A stretch of DNA of 64,000 bases from Trinickia violacea (GCF_005280735.1 NZ_CP040078.1:3038001-3102000), one strand, 5' to 3'; positions 49,769 through 59,284 are shown, counted from the first letter of the stretch. The notes: generated by a model from the letters alone, not told the origin. A program made the numbers and translations.

Positions 49769-50998
49769 CTATTGAACGACACGCTGTTTCCATGCGCCTT
49801 GGCGGGCGATGACCGCCTCAGCGGATTCGCCCACCAGTTGTCGGTAGACGGAGGGCGCAGTCGCCCCTTCAGTGTTGATCACGAGCACGTGCGAATCCGG
49901 CCCCAGCCCGGTGGCATGCGCTAGCTCAAGGCTTTTCATCACTGTCGTGAGGCCCGCATATCCCGCGGCGCCCGACTCGCCCACTACCAGCGGCGCGTCC
50001 CGGTCCGATCCCTTCGCGAGCGCGCACATCGCCGCAACAGCATCTTCGTCGTCGATCGTCATGAAATAGTCGACGCACTGTTCGAGAATCTTCCATGCCA
50101 ATGGGGACGCCTCTCCACACGCGAGCCCGGCCATGATCGAATCGACGGACCCCGTAGCCTTCGAGGCGCGCCCTGCGATCGCGCTCTGGTATAGGCAATC
50201 GGCCTGTTGCGGCTCGACCACGATGAACGTCGGTCGTTCGGCACCGTAGTGCTCCCATAGATAGCTTGCGACGCCGGCAGCCAAGCCACCAACCCCGCCT
50301 TGCAGAAACACATGTGTGAAAGCCGGGCGAGAATGTTCCTCGTTCAGTTGTGCGAGCACTTCTGCCGGGATGACCCCGTAGCCTTGCATGACGTCGCGGG
50401 GAATCGTTTCGTACCCTTCGTACGAGGTGTCCGAAACGACATGCCAGCCGTTCTTCGCAGCCAGCCGGGCCGCATATTCGACGGACTCGTCGTAGTTGCC
50501 GTCGATACGAACGATCTCCGCGCCGTACGCAGCGATGGCCTCTTCGCGCTCGATGCTCACATTCGCATGAAGCACGATCACGCAATAGCACCCGATAGCC
50601 CGGGCCGCTGCCGCCAAGGACTTCCCGTGGTTCCCATCGGTCGCGCTGATGACCGTCAGATTCGACAGCATCTGCGCGTATTGCCCCGTGACCAGTGCTT
50701 TCGGGTCGATGCCGTGTGCGTGCCACTGGCGCATGATGAGACGCATCAACGCGATGGGCGCCCCAAGTGCCTTGAAGCTTCCAAGCGGTGACCGGAAGGA
50801 TTCATCCTTGAGGCTCAATTGAGCGACGCCCAACCTCGCCGCAGCATCCGGCAGGTCCCACAACGGCGTCGCGGACCGGCTGATCTGGTCCCAGCTAGAT
50901 AGCCAGGCGCCGCTTTCGTGCGCCGACTTGATATTGAGGATGCCTCGCAATTCCTCTGGATAGGATGCACGGCAAGATCGAGGGTTGGCGATCAGCAT
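49769..50998 (-). CDS. dpaL: Diaminopropionate ammonia-lyase
   Basis: A 409-residue fold-type II PLP enzyme: LKDESFRSPLGSFKALGAPI (PLP Lys in SFKALG), ATDGNHGKSLAAAARAIG, EREEAIAAYGAEIVRIDGNYDES, SDTSYEGYETIPRDVMQGY, and HVFLQGGVGGLAAGVASYL. SYEGYETIPRD and GNYDESV are diagnostic of DpaL, which turns 2,3-diaminopropionate into pyruvate and ammonia. ATG 50998 is favoured (GGGAGC upstream) over 51046. Divergent from an Lrp-type gene. Operon with M20 hydrolase. Confidence 0.92.
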   Translation of the reverse strand: MLIANPRSCRASYPEELRGILNIKSAHESGAWLSSWDQISRSATPLWDLPDAAARLGVAQLSLKDESFRSPLGSFKALGAPIALMRLIMRQWHAHGIDPKALVTGQYAQMLSNLTVISATDGNHGKSLAAAARAIGCYCVIVLHANVSIEREEAIAAYGAEIVRIDGNYDESVEYAARLAAKNGWHVVSDTSYEGYETIPRDVMQGYGVIPAEVLAQLNEEHSRPAFTHVFLQGGVGGLAAGVASYLWEHYGAERPTFIVVEPQQADCLYQSAIAGRASKATGSVDSIMAGLACGEASPLAWKILEQCVDYFMTIDDEDAVAAMCALAKGSDRDAPLVVGESGAAGYAGLTTVMKSLELAHATGLGPDSHVLVINTEGATAPSVYRQLVGESAEAVIARQGAWKQRVVQ

Positions 50999-51178
50999 GT
51001 CGATGTTGCTCCCGTTAGGCGGACGGATACCCGTCCGCAGATTCAATCCATTGAACGAATCGCTTGTCTCAGCAATCCTTGTCGAGCAAAATAATATTGC
51101 GCGATTGCATCAATTTGATCCCTGATTTCGCAGTCAATCTGCAAAAAAATATCTTTCTGGCGGGAGTTTGCGATAACC

Positions 51179-51655
51179 ATGCATCCGGAACTAGATAGCT
51201 TCGATCGGAAGCTCCTGGCGGAAGTCCAACGCGATGCCCACACCCCTCAAAACGAACTGGGTGTGCGCGTCAATTTGTCCACGGCCGCAGTGAATCGACG
51301 GCTGCGCCGTATGGCGGAACTTGGCGTCATTGACCGCTACGCTGCGATCGTCGCACCTGAGAAAGTTGGTTATAGCCTGACGATCATCACCATGGTTGAG
51401 GTGGAAAGCGAGCAGATCGATCAACTCGACGCAATGAAACGCACCTTTGCGCAGTGCGCCCTGGTTCAGCAGTGTTACTACCTTGCCGGGGAGTGGGACT
51501 TTGCACTCGTCCTGACGGTGAAGGATATGGATCAGTACAACGAGCTCACGCGCCAGCTCTTCTTTTCGAACAACAACGTGAAGCGCTTCAAGACGCTGGT
51601 CAGCATGGACCGTGTCAAGGTCGGCCTGGGTGTGCCGGTCGACCTCGACGAATGA
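51179..51655 (+). CDS. Lrp/AsnC-family regulator
   Basis: A 158-residue Lrp protein: HTH FDRKLLAEVQRDAHTPQNEL / STAAVNRRLRRMAELGVIDR, then the RAM effector domain (ITMVEVESEQIDQLDAMKRT, VQQCYYLAGEWDFALVLTVK). Divergent from dpaL (180-base gap). As with other Lrp relatives it probably activates or represses its neighbour in response to the amino acid substrate. Starts at ATG 51179. Confidence 0.92.
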   Translation: MHPELDSFDRKLLAEVQRDAHTPQNELGVRVNLSTAAVNRRLRRMAELGVIDRYAAIVAPEKVGYSLTIITMVEVESEQIDQLDAMKRTFAQCALVQQCYYLAGEWDFALVLTVKDMDQYNELTRQLFFSNNNVKRFKTLVSMDRVKVGLGVPVDLDE

Positions 51656-51760
51656 CAATGTTGTACGTGGGAAGCGAGACGGCTTCAAGTCTGGCCGACT
51701 GCTCACGCAGTGCCGCGCTCGAGACATGACGACGACATTCGCACGAAGCTGCTGTCTGCG

Positions 51761-52897
51761 CTACCGGACAACCGTCTTGTCCTTCCAGACGCCCTGACCA
51801 TACTGCCGAACAGTAATCGCCCCGTTGCGGATATCGCCCTTCTCGTCAAACCTGATCGACCCCGTTACGCCATCCACGCTCACGGCCTGGAGCTTGGGCA
51901 GGTAGATCTTCGGGTCCGTCGAGTCCGCGGACTGCATGGCGGCTGCCATCGCCATCACAGCATCGTAGGCATAGGGCGCGTAAAGCTGGACCTCCGCGCC
52001 AAACCGCTGCTGAAAGCGCTTGAAGAACGCCGGACCCTGCGGCATATCCGCAGGCGGAACGCCCGCCAGCGTGCAGTAAATGTTGTTGTTCATCGAAGAG
52101 CCGGCAAGGCTGATGAACTGAGGCGTGCATGACTCGTCGCCTGCGATGAACGTGGCGGTCAGGCCGAGTCTTTGCATCTGCTGGACAAACGCCGCGGCTT
52201 GCGTATCGCCACCCGTGAACGCGATGGCGTCCGGTTGACGGCTCTTGATGGTCGTCAGAACGGCTTTCCAGTCAGTCGTCTTGTCGGTGCCGTATTCGCG
52301 CGCGACCACGGTTCCGCCGGCTGCCTTGACGGCCTTGTCGATTTGGTCGGCGAGGCCTTGGCCATAGGCGGTGCGGTCATCGACGATCGCTACCTTGCGG
52401 GCTTTGAGGTCATGCACCAGATAGGTACCGATGACCGAGCCCTGCCTTACGTCATTGGCAACCATTCGAAAGACGTTCTTGAATCCCTGCTCCGTAAGCA
52501 ACGGATTCGTTGCCGACTCGGTGATCATCGGAATGCCTGCGTCCGAATAAATCTTTGACGCCGGAATGGATGTTCCTGAATTTGCGTGTCCGACAACTCC
52601 TGCCACATGGTCGTCGACCAACTTCTGCGCCATAGTGACTGCCGTCCGTGGGTCCGCGGCATCGTCCTGTGAATCCAGAACGAATGTGACGGACTGTCCA
52701 CCAATGCGGAGCTTCTTGCTATTCAATTCCTCGATGGCAAGCCGCACACCATCTTCGTCATCCTTACCGATATGGGCCAGTTCGCCCGTTAGCGGAGAGA
52801 CCTGCCCAATTTTTACCGTGAGATCTGCGTGAGCCGCGAGGGGCTGCATCGCGAGCGTCAGGAACGAGAAGCCTACCAATAGTCGAGAAATTTGCAT
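51761..52897 (-). CDS. Branched-chain-amino-acid-type ABC binding protein (LivK-like), orphan
   Basis: A 378-residue periplasmic binding protein with signal peptide (MQISRLLVGFSFLTLAMQPL) and LTVKIGQVSPLTGELAHIGK, RTAVTMAQKLVDDHVAGVVG, ATNPLLTEQGFKNVFRMVAN and VAIVDDRTAYGQGLADQIDK. No permease or ATPase gene is adjacent, so it works with a transporter encoded elsewhere or is a chemotaxis-type sensor. Longer start at 53077 rejected because it places 60 non-signal residues before the signal peptide. Ligand unknown; neighbouring dpaL suggests a non-protein amino acid. Confidence 0.9.
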   Translation of the reverse strand: MQISRLLVGFSFLTLAMQPLAAHADLTVKIGQVSPLTGELAHIGKDDEDGVRLAIEELNSKKLRIGGQSVTFVLDSQDDAADPRTAVTMAQKLVDDHVAGVVGHANSGTSIPASKIYSDAGIPMITESATNPLLTEQGFKNVFRMVANDVRQGSVIGTYLVHDLKARKVAIVDDRTAYGQGLADQIDKAVKAAGGTVVAREYGTDKTTDWKAVLTTIKSRQPDAIAFTGGDTQAAAFVQQMQRLGLTATFIAGDESCTPQFISLAGSSMNNNIYCTLAGVPPADMPQGPAFFKRFQQRFGAEVQLYAPYAYDAVMAMAAAMQSADSTDPKIYLPKLQAVSVDGVTGSIRFDEKGDIRNGAITVRQYGQGVWKDKTVVR

Positions 52898-53343
52898 GGC
52901 GGTACGCACGATGAGTTGGCTGGAAATCCGGGGCGGAAAACTCCCCCAGGCAAGGCCTTGCAAATTGCGCAAGCCTGACAACATCGTATTCGCGCGTGGC
53001 TGTAGCCAATATCGGTAATGCAGGACCGACTGCAAATACCGATCGAAAAATGGACGATTTTCGATAGTTTTTTGCAAGGTGCTATGGATCCATGTGTATA
53101 GCTGCCTAGCGCCAAACCCCGCGCGCTCGATTCGTGATCGCCGGGCGTAGCCTTGTGCTCGCTATGCCTGTACAGGTAGAACATCACGTCTGGCCCGGCA
53201 TGAGGCTGCATCGGTCACGGTGCGATGACGGCCACAACTTCGCTTTACAGGAAGGCTACGCATCACTGAGGCAGACCAGACTGCCGTTTGTTATACGAAG
53301 TAAAGATTCTGCACAGCGCAGCGGCTGCTTTCTTAGGCTGCCC
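52898..53343. other. 446-base gap between binding-protein and second GMC genes
   Basis: No convincing gene, RNA or repeat. It must hold the promoter of the LivK-like gene. The part nearest 53344 is AT-richer, grading into the low-GC GMC gene. Confidence 0.5.
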
Positions 53344-54870
53344 TCACGGTTGGACACCGTAGCAACCTAGTGTTTCCAGTAGCCTGTCGGCGACATTAGC
53401 TGACCATGCAGCTATTGAGAGACTCGGCGGTGCTCCGGGAGACTCCGGGAGCGCGGAGGCGTCTGCCACGTATAGCCCTAGATTATCAAAGACCTCCCCA
53501 TTTGCACCAACCACACCATTCAGATTCGACGTACCCAAACAGACCCCTCCGATTGGCTGAACCGTTACGGGAGCGCCAAGGGAATAAACCTTTGTATGAG
53601 TTGCCGTTTCTATACTTTTTATTTCCTCGGCGATTTCCATGTAAACACTGTTCTCATTTTTCCTGTATCGCACCTTGAACTTACCGTGCTCCATTGTCAT
53701 GGATCCATTGCTACCATCACCACCAAAGGCAACCATGCACGAGTTTTTACGTAACCACCTCTTTATCAGCATTGGAATCGGTATGTCGTCCAAGCCCTGG
53801 ATACTTGCACGAAGCATCAGGGCAGACTTGCTCTTCGAATTTCGCGATCTGAAAGGCCCACAAAGCGGCGTCCCCGCAGTAAGATCTCTCGAACTATTTT
53901 CTTTCCAAAATCCAAAATAACCTCCATTCGTGCCAAACCGACAACCCAACCGCGGCATTCCGTCCAATCCATGCTCAACGTCTCGGCTTCTCAATAGCAA
54001 ACGAACCGTATTCAAACCGCCTGCAGCCAGGACAACGTGTTCCGCACGCACACGTTCATCCTGCCCGCTTCGATGGTTGCGATAACGAACCTCATATCGC
54101 ATTTTGCCCCCACCTTCCTTTCTCAATTTGTGAATTGATTTCACTTCGCACAAGTCGCGAACAATTAAGCCATGTTGCATTGCCGGCCAAATGCAAGTGA
54201 AATCCAGAGTCGTTTTGGCACCGGACGGGGATCCCAAGAAGCTATTATTCCGCATGTCGCACTCCCATCTTTCAACCCCATGCCGATCCGCCACTTTTAC
54301 AGCCTGACCAGGCTTTTCAGGGAGTAAAATTCCAACAGGCGAATTCCTCAGCCCTGCATTCGATAGTTCACCGTTGTAGTTGGTTTGATCAAGGCCGTTT
54401 GGAATCATGTCATGATGCGATACGGGCCGCGCATTGAGCAGCGCAAGGATTTCGTCATAATATTTATCCATGTGCTTTTGAGAAATTTCCGGATGACGGC
54501 CATCCCAGTAATTTGTACTGAATGGCCTACCCAGCACAGCGGCATATATATGGCTACCTCCCCCTACATTTGAAGAGCAAATCACATTTACACCATCGCC
54601 GAGATATGCCTCTACAAATCCTTTTTTATTGAGGACCATCTCGCCTTTAAAAAGATGGGATCTGACGGATCGCAAGCCATAAGTAAAAGCTTTTCGCCCT
54701 TGCGGGAGAGGCGCCACATCCTCAATTCCCACAGATCGAATTGGAACTGTATCTCTCCACGGGCCGCGCTCCAGCATCAATACATCCCGCCCCGCTTCCG
54801 AAAGGCGCTTCGCCGCAACGGAGCCGCCAAAACCACTTCCTATTACCAAAATTTCCACTTGATCTTTCAT
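53344..54870 (-). CDS. GMC/cholesterol-oxidase-like FAD oxidoreductase (copy 2)
   Basis: A 508-residue paralogue of the protein at 28060-29610, with the same blocks in order: VLVIGSGFGGSVAAKRLSEAG-type FAD motif (ILVIGSGFGGSVAAKR), CSSNVGGGSHIYAA, LAAGGLNTVRLLLRS, PIGGVCLGTSNLNGVVG and ADASALPESPGAPPSLS. The gene is distinctly AT-richer than its surroundings, more than copy 1, which suggests separate transfer or different age. ATG 54870 chosen. The last ~15 codons recur in the chimeric scar at 61198. Substrate unknown. Confidence 0.82.
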   Translation of the reverse strand: MKDQVEILVIGSGFGGSVAAKRLSEAGRDVLMLERGPWRDTVPIRSVGIEDVAPLPQGRKAFTYGLRSVRSHLFKGEMVLNKKGFVEAYLGDGVNVICSSNVGGGSHIYAAVLGRPFSTNYWDGRHPEISQKHMDKYYDEILALLNARPVSHHDMIPNGLDQTNYNGELSNAGLRNSPVGILLPEKPGQAVKVADRHGVERWECDMRNNSFLGSPSGAKTTLDFTCIWPAMQHGLIVRDLCEVKSIHKLRKEGGGKMRYEVRYRNHRSGQDERVRAEHVVLAAGGLNTVRLLLRSRDVEHGLDGMPRLGCRFGTNGGYFGFWKENSSRDLTAGTPLCGPFRSRNSKSKSALMLRASIQGLDDIPIPMLIKRWLRKNSCMVAFGGDGSNGSMTMEHGKFKVRYRKNENSVYMEIAEEIKSIETATHTKVYSLGAPVTVQPIGGVCLGTSNLNGVVGANGEVFDNLGLYVADASALPESPGAPPSLSIAAWSANVADRLLETLGCYGVQP

Positions 54871-55009
54871 GGCCACACCTATCTCTCATTATTCTGGACG
54901 TGCGCTCGCACTAAAACCGGTTCTGTCAGCAGGATAAAATTTCCGCGCACACAAAAATTCTTGCTCGCCATCCTCGTCCGAAGTCACTCCGATTCATGAA
55001 GAATCTGGG

Positions 55010-55477
55010 TTACCGGGCGAACTGTCGACGCTTGGCTGGGCTCTCTTTTTGAGGGGCGTGCGTGGTGGTGGCACGGCTTCGCACGGCCGCTTCCGATGCG
55101 AGCGATTCGATGATTGGGCAGTCGGGCCGATCATCGCCATTGCAACAGTGCACTAGCGATTCAAGCGCGCCTCTCATCTCCTGGAGTTCCTCGAGTTTTT
55201 CGCCTAGCTCCGCGATGTGCGCCTGGGCAAGTGCCTTGACCTGCCGGCTAGAGCGACCGCGGTTTTGCCACAGGTCAAGCAGTTCGCCGATCTGCTCCAG
55301 CGAGAAACCAAGGTCCCGGCTGTGGCGGATAAATAGCAGCCTACCCACGTCTTTGTCGTTGTATTGCCGATAGCCAGTGCTCGTGCGGCTCGCAGGCGGC
55401 AGCAGCCCGACGCCTTCATAGTGTCGAATCATTTTCGCTGAGACGCCAGAAGCTGAAGCTGCTTCGCCGATGTTCAT
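55010..55477 (-). CDS. cueR: Cu(I)-responsive MerR-family regulator CueR
   Basis: A 155-residue MerR protein: NIGEAASASGVSAKMIRHYE GVGLLP (HTH), GFSLEQIGELLDLWQN, and the metal loop HCCNGDDRPDCPI (Cys pair spaced as in CueR, near residues 112-122). The C-terminal tail is longer than usual (~135). Its ATG lies 2 bases after the copA stop, with AAGGATC upstream, so copA and cueR are co-transcribed. It should activate the operators at 57957 and 46485 when Cu(I) is present. Confidence 0.9.
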   Translation of the reverse strand: MNIGEAASASGVSAKMIRHYEGVGLLPPASRTSTGYRQYNDKDVGRLLFIRHSRDLGFSLEQIGELLDLWQNRGRSSRQVKALAQAHIAELGEKLEELQEMRGALESLVHCCNGDDRPDCPIIESLASEAAVRSRATTTHAPQKESPAKRRQFAR

Positions 55478-55479
55478 GG

Positions 55480-57918
55480 TCAAGATCCTTGAATCGGGCG
55501 TGCTGCGCTAGCGCTGATCGCCGCGCCCCGCCAGCGGCGCAGCATCAGCGCATTGGTGACAACGCTCACGCTGCTGAAGGCCATGGCCGCGCCAGCGATG
55601 ACCGGACTCAGCATGCCCAAGGCTGCGAGTGGAACGCCCAGCACGTTGTATGCAAATGCCCAGAACAGGCCCTGTTTGATTTTCGCGTACGTACGACGCG
55701 AGACGTCGAACGAATCCGCCACAAGGCGTGGATCGCCACGCATCAGTGTGATGCCCGCCGCCTCCATCGCGACATCTGTGCCCGTCGACATCGACAGGCC
55801 AACGTCCGCCGCCACCAGGGAGGGCGCATCGTTCAATCCGTCGCCGACCATCGCCACGACGTTGCCCTCGTTGCGCAGTTCTTGCACGATGGCGGCCTTG
55901 TCGCCCGGGAGCAACTCCGCGCGGACTTCGTCGATGCCGAGTACCCGTGCCACGGCACGGGCGCTGCCCTGATTGTCGCCCGTCAGCATCACCGTCCGGA
56001 TGCCCAGTTCGTGCAGCCGCTCGATGGCGGCGTAGGAAGCGGGCTTGACTGTGTCGCCAAAGGCCAGAAGCCCTAGCATGCGAGCCTGATTTTCGTTCCG
56101 TTCCAGCAGCCAGGAGATGGTTCTCCCCTCGGCCTCGAGCTGCTCGGCCATAGTCAGCAGCACGCCCGGGTCCGCCCCCGCCTCGTTCATCAACCGCGTA
56201 CTGCCGAGCAGAAGGTGCCGGCCACGCACGATGGCCTGCACTCCGCGGCCAGGCAACGCCAGCGCCTCGTGCGCCGGCGGCACAGCAAGGCGTTGATTCC
56301 CGACCCTCTCCATCACCGCATGCGCGAGCGGATGGTCACTGGTTTTCTGCAGCGCAGCTGCAAGCTGCAGGAGGTCATGCCGATCGCCGCCGTCGGCCAC
56401 TTCGATCGCGACGAGCGACGGTTTGCCTTCGGTCAGCGTGCCCGTCTTGTCGAAGGCCACGACAGTGACCAAGTGCGCCACTTCAAGCGCTTCGGCATCC
56501 TTGATCAGGATGCCCTGGCGTGCGGCTACGCCGGTGCCGGCCATGATCGCCGTTGGCGTGGCGAGTCCCAGCGCGCACGGGCAGGCAATGACGAGCACCG
56601 CCACCGCACTGATCACGGCCTGCTCCCCATCGCCGCTGTACAGAAGCCAGCCACCGAAGGTCAACAGTGCAACGGCGAGAACTGCGGGGACGAAGATGGC
56701 GCTCACCCTGTCAACGATGCGCTGGATAGGAGCCTTCGCCGCCTGCGCCGACTCCACCATGCGGATGATCCTAGCGAGCGTTGTCTCGGCACCGATCGCC
56801 ATCGTGCGGATCCCCAGCAGACCTTCCTCGTTGACCGAGCCGCCGGTCACCTTGTTGCCCTCTGCCTTGGCCACCGGAAGACTTTCGCCGGTGATGAGCG
56901 ACTCGTTGACGTGACTACGGCCGTAGATGACATCGCCATCCACCGGAATCCGCTCTCCAGGACGAACGACTACGATGTCTCCCACCACGACCTGTTCGAC
57001 AGGTGTAGACACTTCGACGTTGTCCACCAAGACTCGCGCGATAGTTGGCCGTAGGGCATTTAGCGCGCGGATTGCATCCGCGGTCTGCCGCTTAGCACGG
57101 GATTCGAGCCATTTGCCGAGCAATACCAACGTGACGACCGCTGCCGAAGCCTCAAAATACAGACGCGGCATACCGCGACCGTCGTACTTCCACAAAAGGT
57201 AGGCCGAAAGCCCGTACGCCGCACTCGTGCCCAGCGCGACCAGTAGGTCCATATTGCCGCTCCGGGCTTTCACCGCCTTCCAACCAGCGCGGTAGAAACG
57301 CGCGCCAAGCCAGAACTGCACCGGCGTCGCCAGCGCCAGTTGGACCCAGCCTTCTAACTCCCACTCAACGCCGAACAACCGCAGGAGCATCGGTAGCACC
57401 AACGGAAGCGTCAGCAAGGTGCCGACGAACACCGGCCACCATTGCGGAAGACTCGTTGCTGCCGATGCAGTGGACGTTGCCCCGGCCACACCGGCAGCGT
57501 AACCAGCTTTGTCGATGGCTACTGCCAGCACCGCGAACGACACGCCGGCAAGTGCCGTGACGGTAACCTTTTCGGTCGCCAGGTTCACCGATGCGCCCAA
57601 CACGCCAGGAACTTTCAGCAGCGCCTTTTCCACACGGCCCACACATGACGCACAGGTCATCCCTTTGATCTCAAGCTCGATCTGGTGGGAGCGGACTTCA
57701 TAGCCGGCCTTGCGGACAGCGTCGGCAAGCGCTTCGGCACCCACGCCAGCGGAGGTTCGGACGCTGGCTTCCTCCGTCGCGAGGTTCACTACTGTGCTTT
57801 CTACGCCTGGCAGCGCCTGTAGCGCCTTCTCAACTCGCAGGGCGCAGGTCGCACAGGTCATACCTTCGATGGGGAGCTTGAACTCTAGGGGTACCGTCGG
57901 TGCAAAGGTCGTGCTCAT
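55480..57918 (-). CDS. copA: Cu(I)-exporting P1B-type ATPase CopA
   Basis: An 812-residue ATPase with two N-terminal HMA domains (GMTCATCALRVEKALQ near residue 20; GMTCASCVGRVEKAL near 87), eight helices, the CPC motif VIACPCALGLATPTAIMAG, phosphorylation site VVAFDKTGTLTEGKP, nucleotide-binding HP (TSDHPLAHAV) and VAMVGDGLNDAPSLVAADVG. It exports Cu(I) from the cytoplasm. Stop overlaps the cueR leader. A CueR-type operator lies 39 bases upstream of the ATG. Its 3' quarter is duplicated almost perfectly at 61540-62100. Confidence 0.95.
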   Translation of the reverse strand: MSTTFAPTVPLEFKLPIEGMTCATCALRVEKALQALPGVESTVVNLATEEASVRTSAGVGAEALADAVRKAGYEVRSHQIELEIKGMTCASCVGRVEKALLKVPGVLGASVNLATEKVTVTALAGVSFAVLAVAIDKAGYAAGVAGATSTASAATSLPQWWPVFVGTLLTLPLVLPMLLRLFGVEWELEGWVQLALATPVQFWLGARFYRAGWKAVKARSGNMDLLVALGTSAAYGLSAYLLWKYDGRGMPRLYFEASAAVVTLVLLGKWLESRAKRQTADAIRALNALRPTIARVLVDNVEVSTPVEQVVVGDIVVVRPGERIPVDGDVIYGRSHVNESLITGESLPVAKAEGNKVTGGSVNEEGLLGIRTMAIGAETTLARIIRMVESAQAAKAPIQRIVDRVSAIFVPAVLAVALLTFGGWLLYSGDGEQAVISAVAVLVIACPCALGLATPTAIMAGTGVAARQGILIKDAEALEVAHLVTVVAFDKTGTLTEGKPSLVAIEVADGGDRHDLLQLAAALQKTSDHPLAHAVMERVGNQRLAVPPAHEALALPGRGVQAIVRGRHLLLGSTRLMNEAGADPGVLLTMAEQLEAEGRTISWLLERNENQARMLGLLAFGDTVKPASYAAIERLHELGIRTVMLTGDNQGSARAVARVLGIDEVRAELLPGDKAAIVQELRNEGNVVAMVGDGLNDAPSLVAADVGLSMSTGTDVAMEAAGITLMRGDPRLVADSFDVSRRTYAKIKQGLFWAFAYNVLGVPLAALGMLSPVIAGAAMAFSSVSVVTNALMLRRWRGAAISASAARPIQGS

Positions 57919-57956
57919 GGGGATATCTGTTCAGTTGGCCTTCTGATACGCCAATA

Positions 57957-57988
57957 GCTTGATCCTTGCCATCGTGGGAACGTCAAGC
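57957..57988 (-). promoter_or_regulatory. CueR operator/promoter of copA
   Basis: On the minus strand GCTTGACGTTCCC...GGCAAGGATCAAGC: TTGACG, 19 bases, then CAAGCTATT, with the CCTTGCCA/TGGGAACG-type inner dyad expected for MerR regulators. It sits 39-70 bases upstream of the copA ATG. Same 32-base size as the site at 46485-46516. Confidence 0.65.
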
Positions 57989-58103
57989 GGATCACGACGT
58001 AAATCCCGATCGCGTTATGCACGTCCAAGAGGACTATCGACGTTTCCACGATGGGAAGACTGATCGTCCCTGCGTGTCGTCGACAATCCAGCGGAAGATA
58101 TTC

Positions 58104-58214
58104 AGGATTGCATTCGAAGTTAAATGCACGACCTGCGGGCACTGTTCCAACTCGATTACCAAAGCGCTGAAGCTCGTGGAAAACCGTGCCAAGTTCACCA
58201 TCAACCTTGGCTAA
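58104..58214 (+). pseudogene. copZ-like gene, N-terminal half with lost start codon
   Basis: Reads IAFEVKCTTCGHCSNSITKA then LKLVENRAKFTIN before leaving homology at NLG-stop. It matches the N-terminal half of the intact copZ (46110-46367), but the ATG is AGG (58104-58106). The C-terminal half lies on the opposite strand at 58395-58507, so an inversion cut the gene in the middle. Confidence 0.8.
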
Positions 58215-58261
58215 CGCAGATATTGAACCTTGGCTTGATTCTTATATGCATCGATTCCGTC

Positions 58262-58306
58262 GACAAACGAGATAAAGTTTCCTCTACTGAAAGAAAAGCT
58301 TTCACG
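58262..58306 (-). repeat. Dispersed promoter-like element, copy at 58.3 kb
   Basis: GATAAAG (58271-58277), twelve bases, AAAG-AAAAG-CTTT (58290-58302). Lies within the inverted segment; in the ancestral order it would have pointed along the plus strand like the copy at 46.7 kb, with which it shares CTTTATCT, GTTTGTCGACGG and flanks. Confidence 0.65.
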
Positions 58307-58394
58307 TGGCGCCAGCAGTGGCGCGATTTCGCCGACAAGCTCGAGCGTGCGACGGTTCAAGAAAGCAAATCTCATTGCCTGTAGCCGCAGAACA

Positions 58395-58507
58395 GATGGT
58401 CGGGTCTTCTCTTCCTTGACTCGCACTGGTGTGTAACCGGCATCCGCAATTGCTTCCAGAAGCTCTTTCGAATCCGCGTTACTCGACTCGATCATTACTA
58501 GGCGCGT
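58395..58507 (-). pseudogene. copZ-like gene, C-terminal half on the opposite strand
   Basis: Minus strand reads TRLVMIESSNADSKELLEAI then ADAGYTPVRVKEEKTRPS, matching RLVTIESADADPKALQDAI and EDAGYTPTRVEEGT of the intact copZ. It begins exactly where the plus-strand half ends. No start codon of its own. Confidence 0.8.
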
Positions 58508-58913
58508 AGGTGGTGACTCGTGGCCGACATCTTCCGGTGGACCAGGTCTGCATGCGCTGGATGGTGGAAGCCCCGTCGGGGATATATGACGGCGGTGATT
58601 TACGGAACGGTACCGGCTTTTGCGAACCGGTTATGCCCCGCGCCACGATCGACGAGGCAGAAAGGCAACTCATGACTATGTTTCGCTCTTATCTTGTCGC
58701 GCAGCAGAGCTGAATTGCAGAAGTTAAATATTAGTTTTGCTAACACAATTTAGACACCGGACCATGGCCGCCGTATCCGCGATTTCTCGGCAAGGCGAAA
58801 AATCAGCAACGAACTATGGGTAACACTCGATGCGTTGATTCTGGCATTTATATCATCGCCTAAGCCGGAATCCAGTAGACTGCGGCCGATCGCTTCCATT
58901 CGCCAGCTACGGA

Positions 58914-59177
58914 TCAATCCCGTGGCGGCGCCGGCGCAGCAACTCGCGCAAAGTCCACAACGTGCTCCTCCAGAAGGTCCCGCACATATGCTTTTCCAGA
59001 TTCGGGCATCGCCCTTGCATCTGGATGATCCGGAGGTAACAGCCATCGGTCCAGCGCGCGGACCGTAACACATAAGCGTGCCCCGAGCTGCTCTTGCGTC
59101 AGTTCGAATTCGTCCATCATCCGCATTAACAGTTGTTGCTGCGTAAGTGAACAGTCAGTTGCAGGGTCCGATTGCAT
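58914..59177 (-). CDS. Small HTH (XRE-like) regulator
   Basis: An 87-residue protein from the ATG at 59177 (AGGAGC upstream). LTQQQLLMRMMDEFELTQEQ LGARLCVTVRALDRWLLP is a helix-turn-helix of the XRE type, followed by a short helix (GKAYVRDLLEEHVVDF). Such small regulators are common in Burkholderia accessory DNA. It lies immediately downstream on the same strand as... it ends 1 kb after copA's operator and precedes no obvious target; the chemoreceptor gene is 108 bases upstream on the same strand. Function unknown. Confidence 0.65.
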   Translation of the reverse strand: MQSDPATDCSLTQQQLLMRMMDEFELTQEQLGARLCVTVRALDRWLLPPDHPDARAMPESGKAYVRDLLEEHVVDFARVAAPAPPRD

Positions 59178-59284
59178 CTGAACGCTCCTGATCTTTAAAA
59201 GTCTTACATTGCATGGCATTAACGACCTACTATCAAAACCGCCTTTCCGAGGCCGGAGGGTCATAAACTTTGCTCAATATGTGG

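Larger units (their letters stand above)
58212..58508. other. ~297-bp inverted segment breaking the copZ copy
   Basis: If this segment is turned round, the right end reads GTTCAATATCTGCGTTA joined to GGTGGTGACTCGTGG, collinear with GTTCAATATCAGCATTA-GGTGGTGATTCGTGA at 46744-46775, and the two copZ halves meet head to tail. The breakpoints carry short inverted motifs (CTAACGC left, GCGCGTAG right). This gives both ends of the inversion directly from sequence. Confidence 0.75.

Noticed and set aside
58510..58713. 67-codon plus-strand frame after the inverted segment
   Set aside because: It corresponds to the leader of tehA in the duplicate locus (ICMRW.../VCMRW...), not to a conserved protein, so I do not call it a gene.
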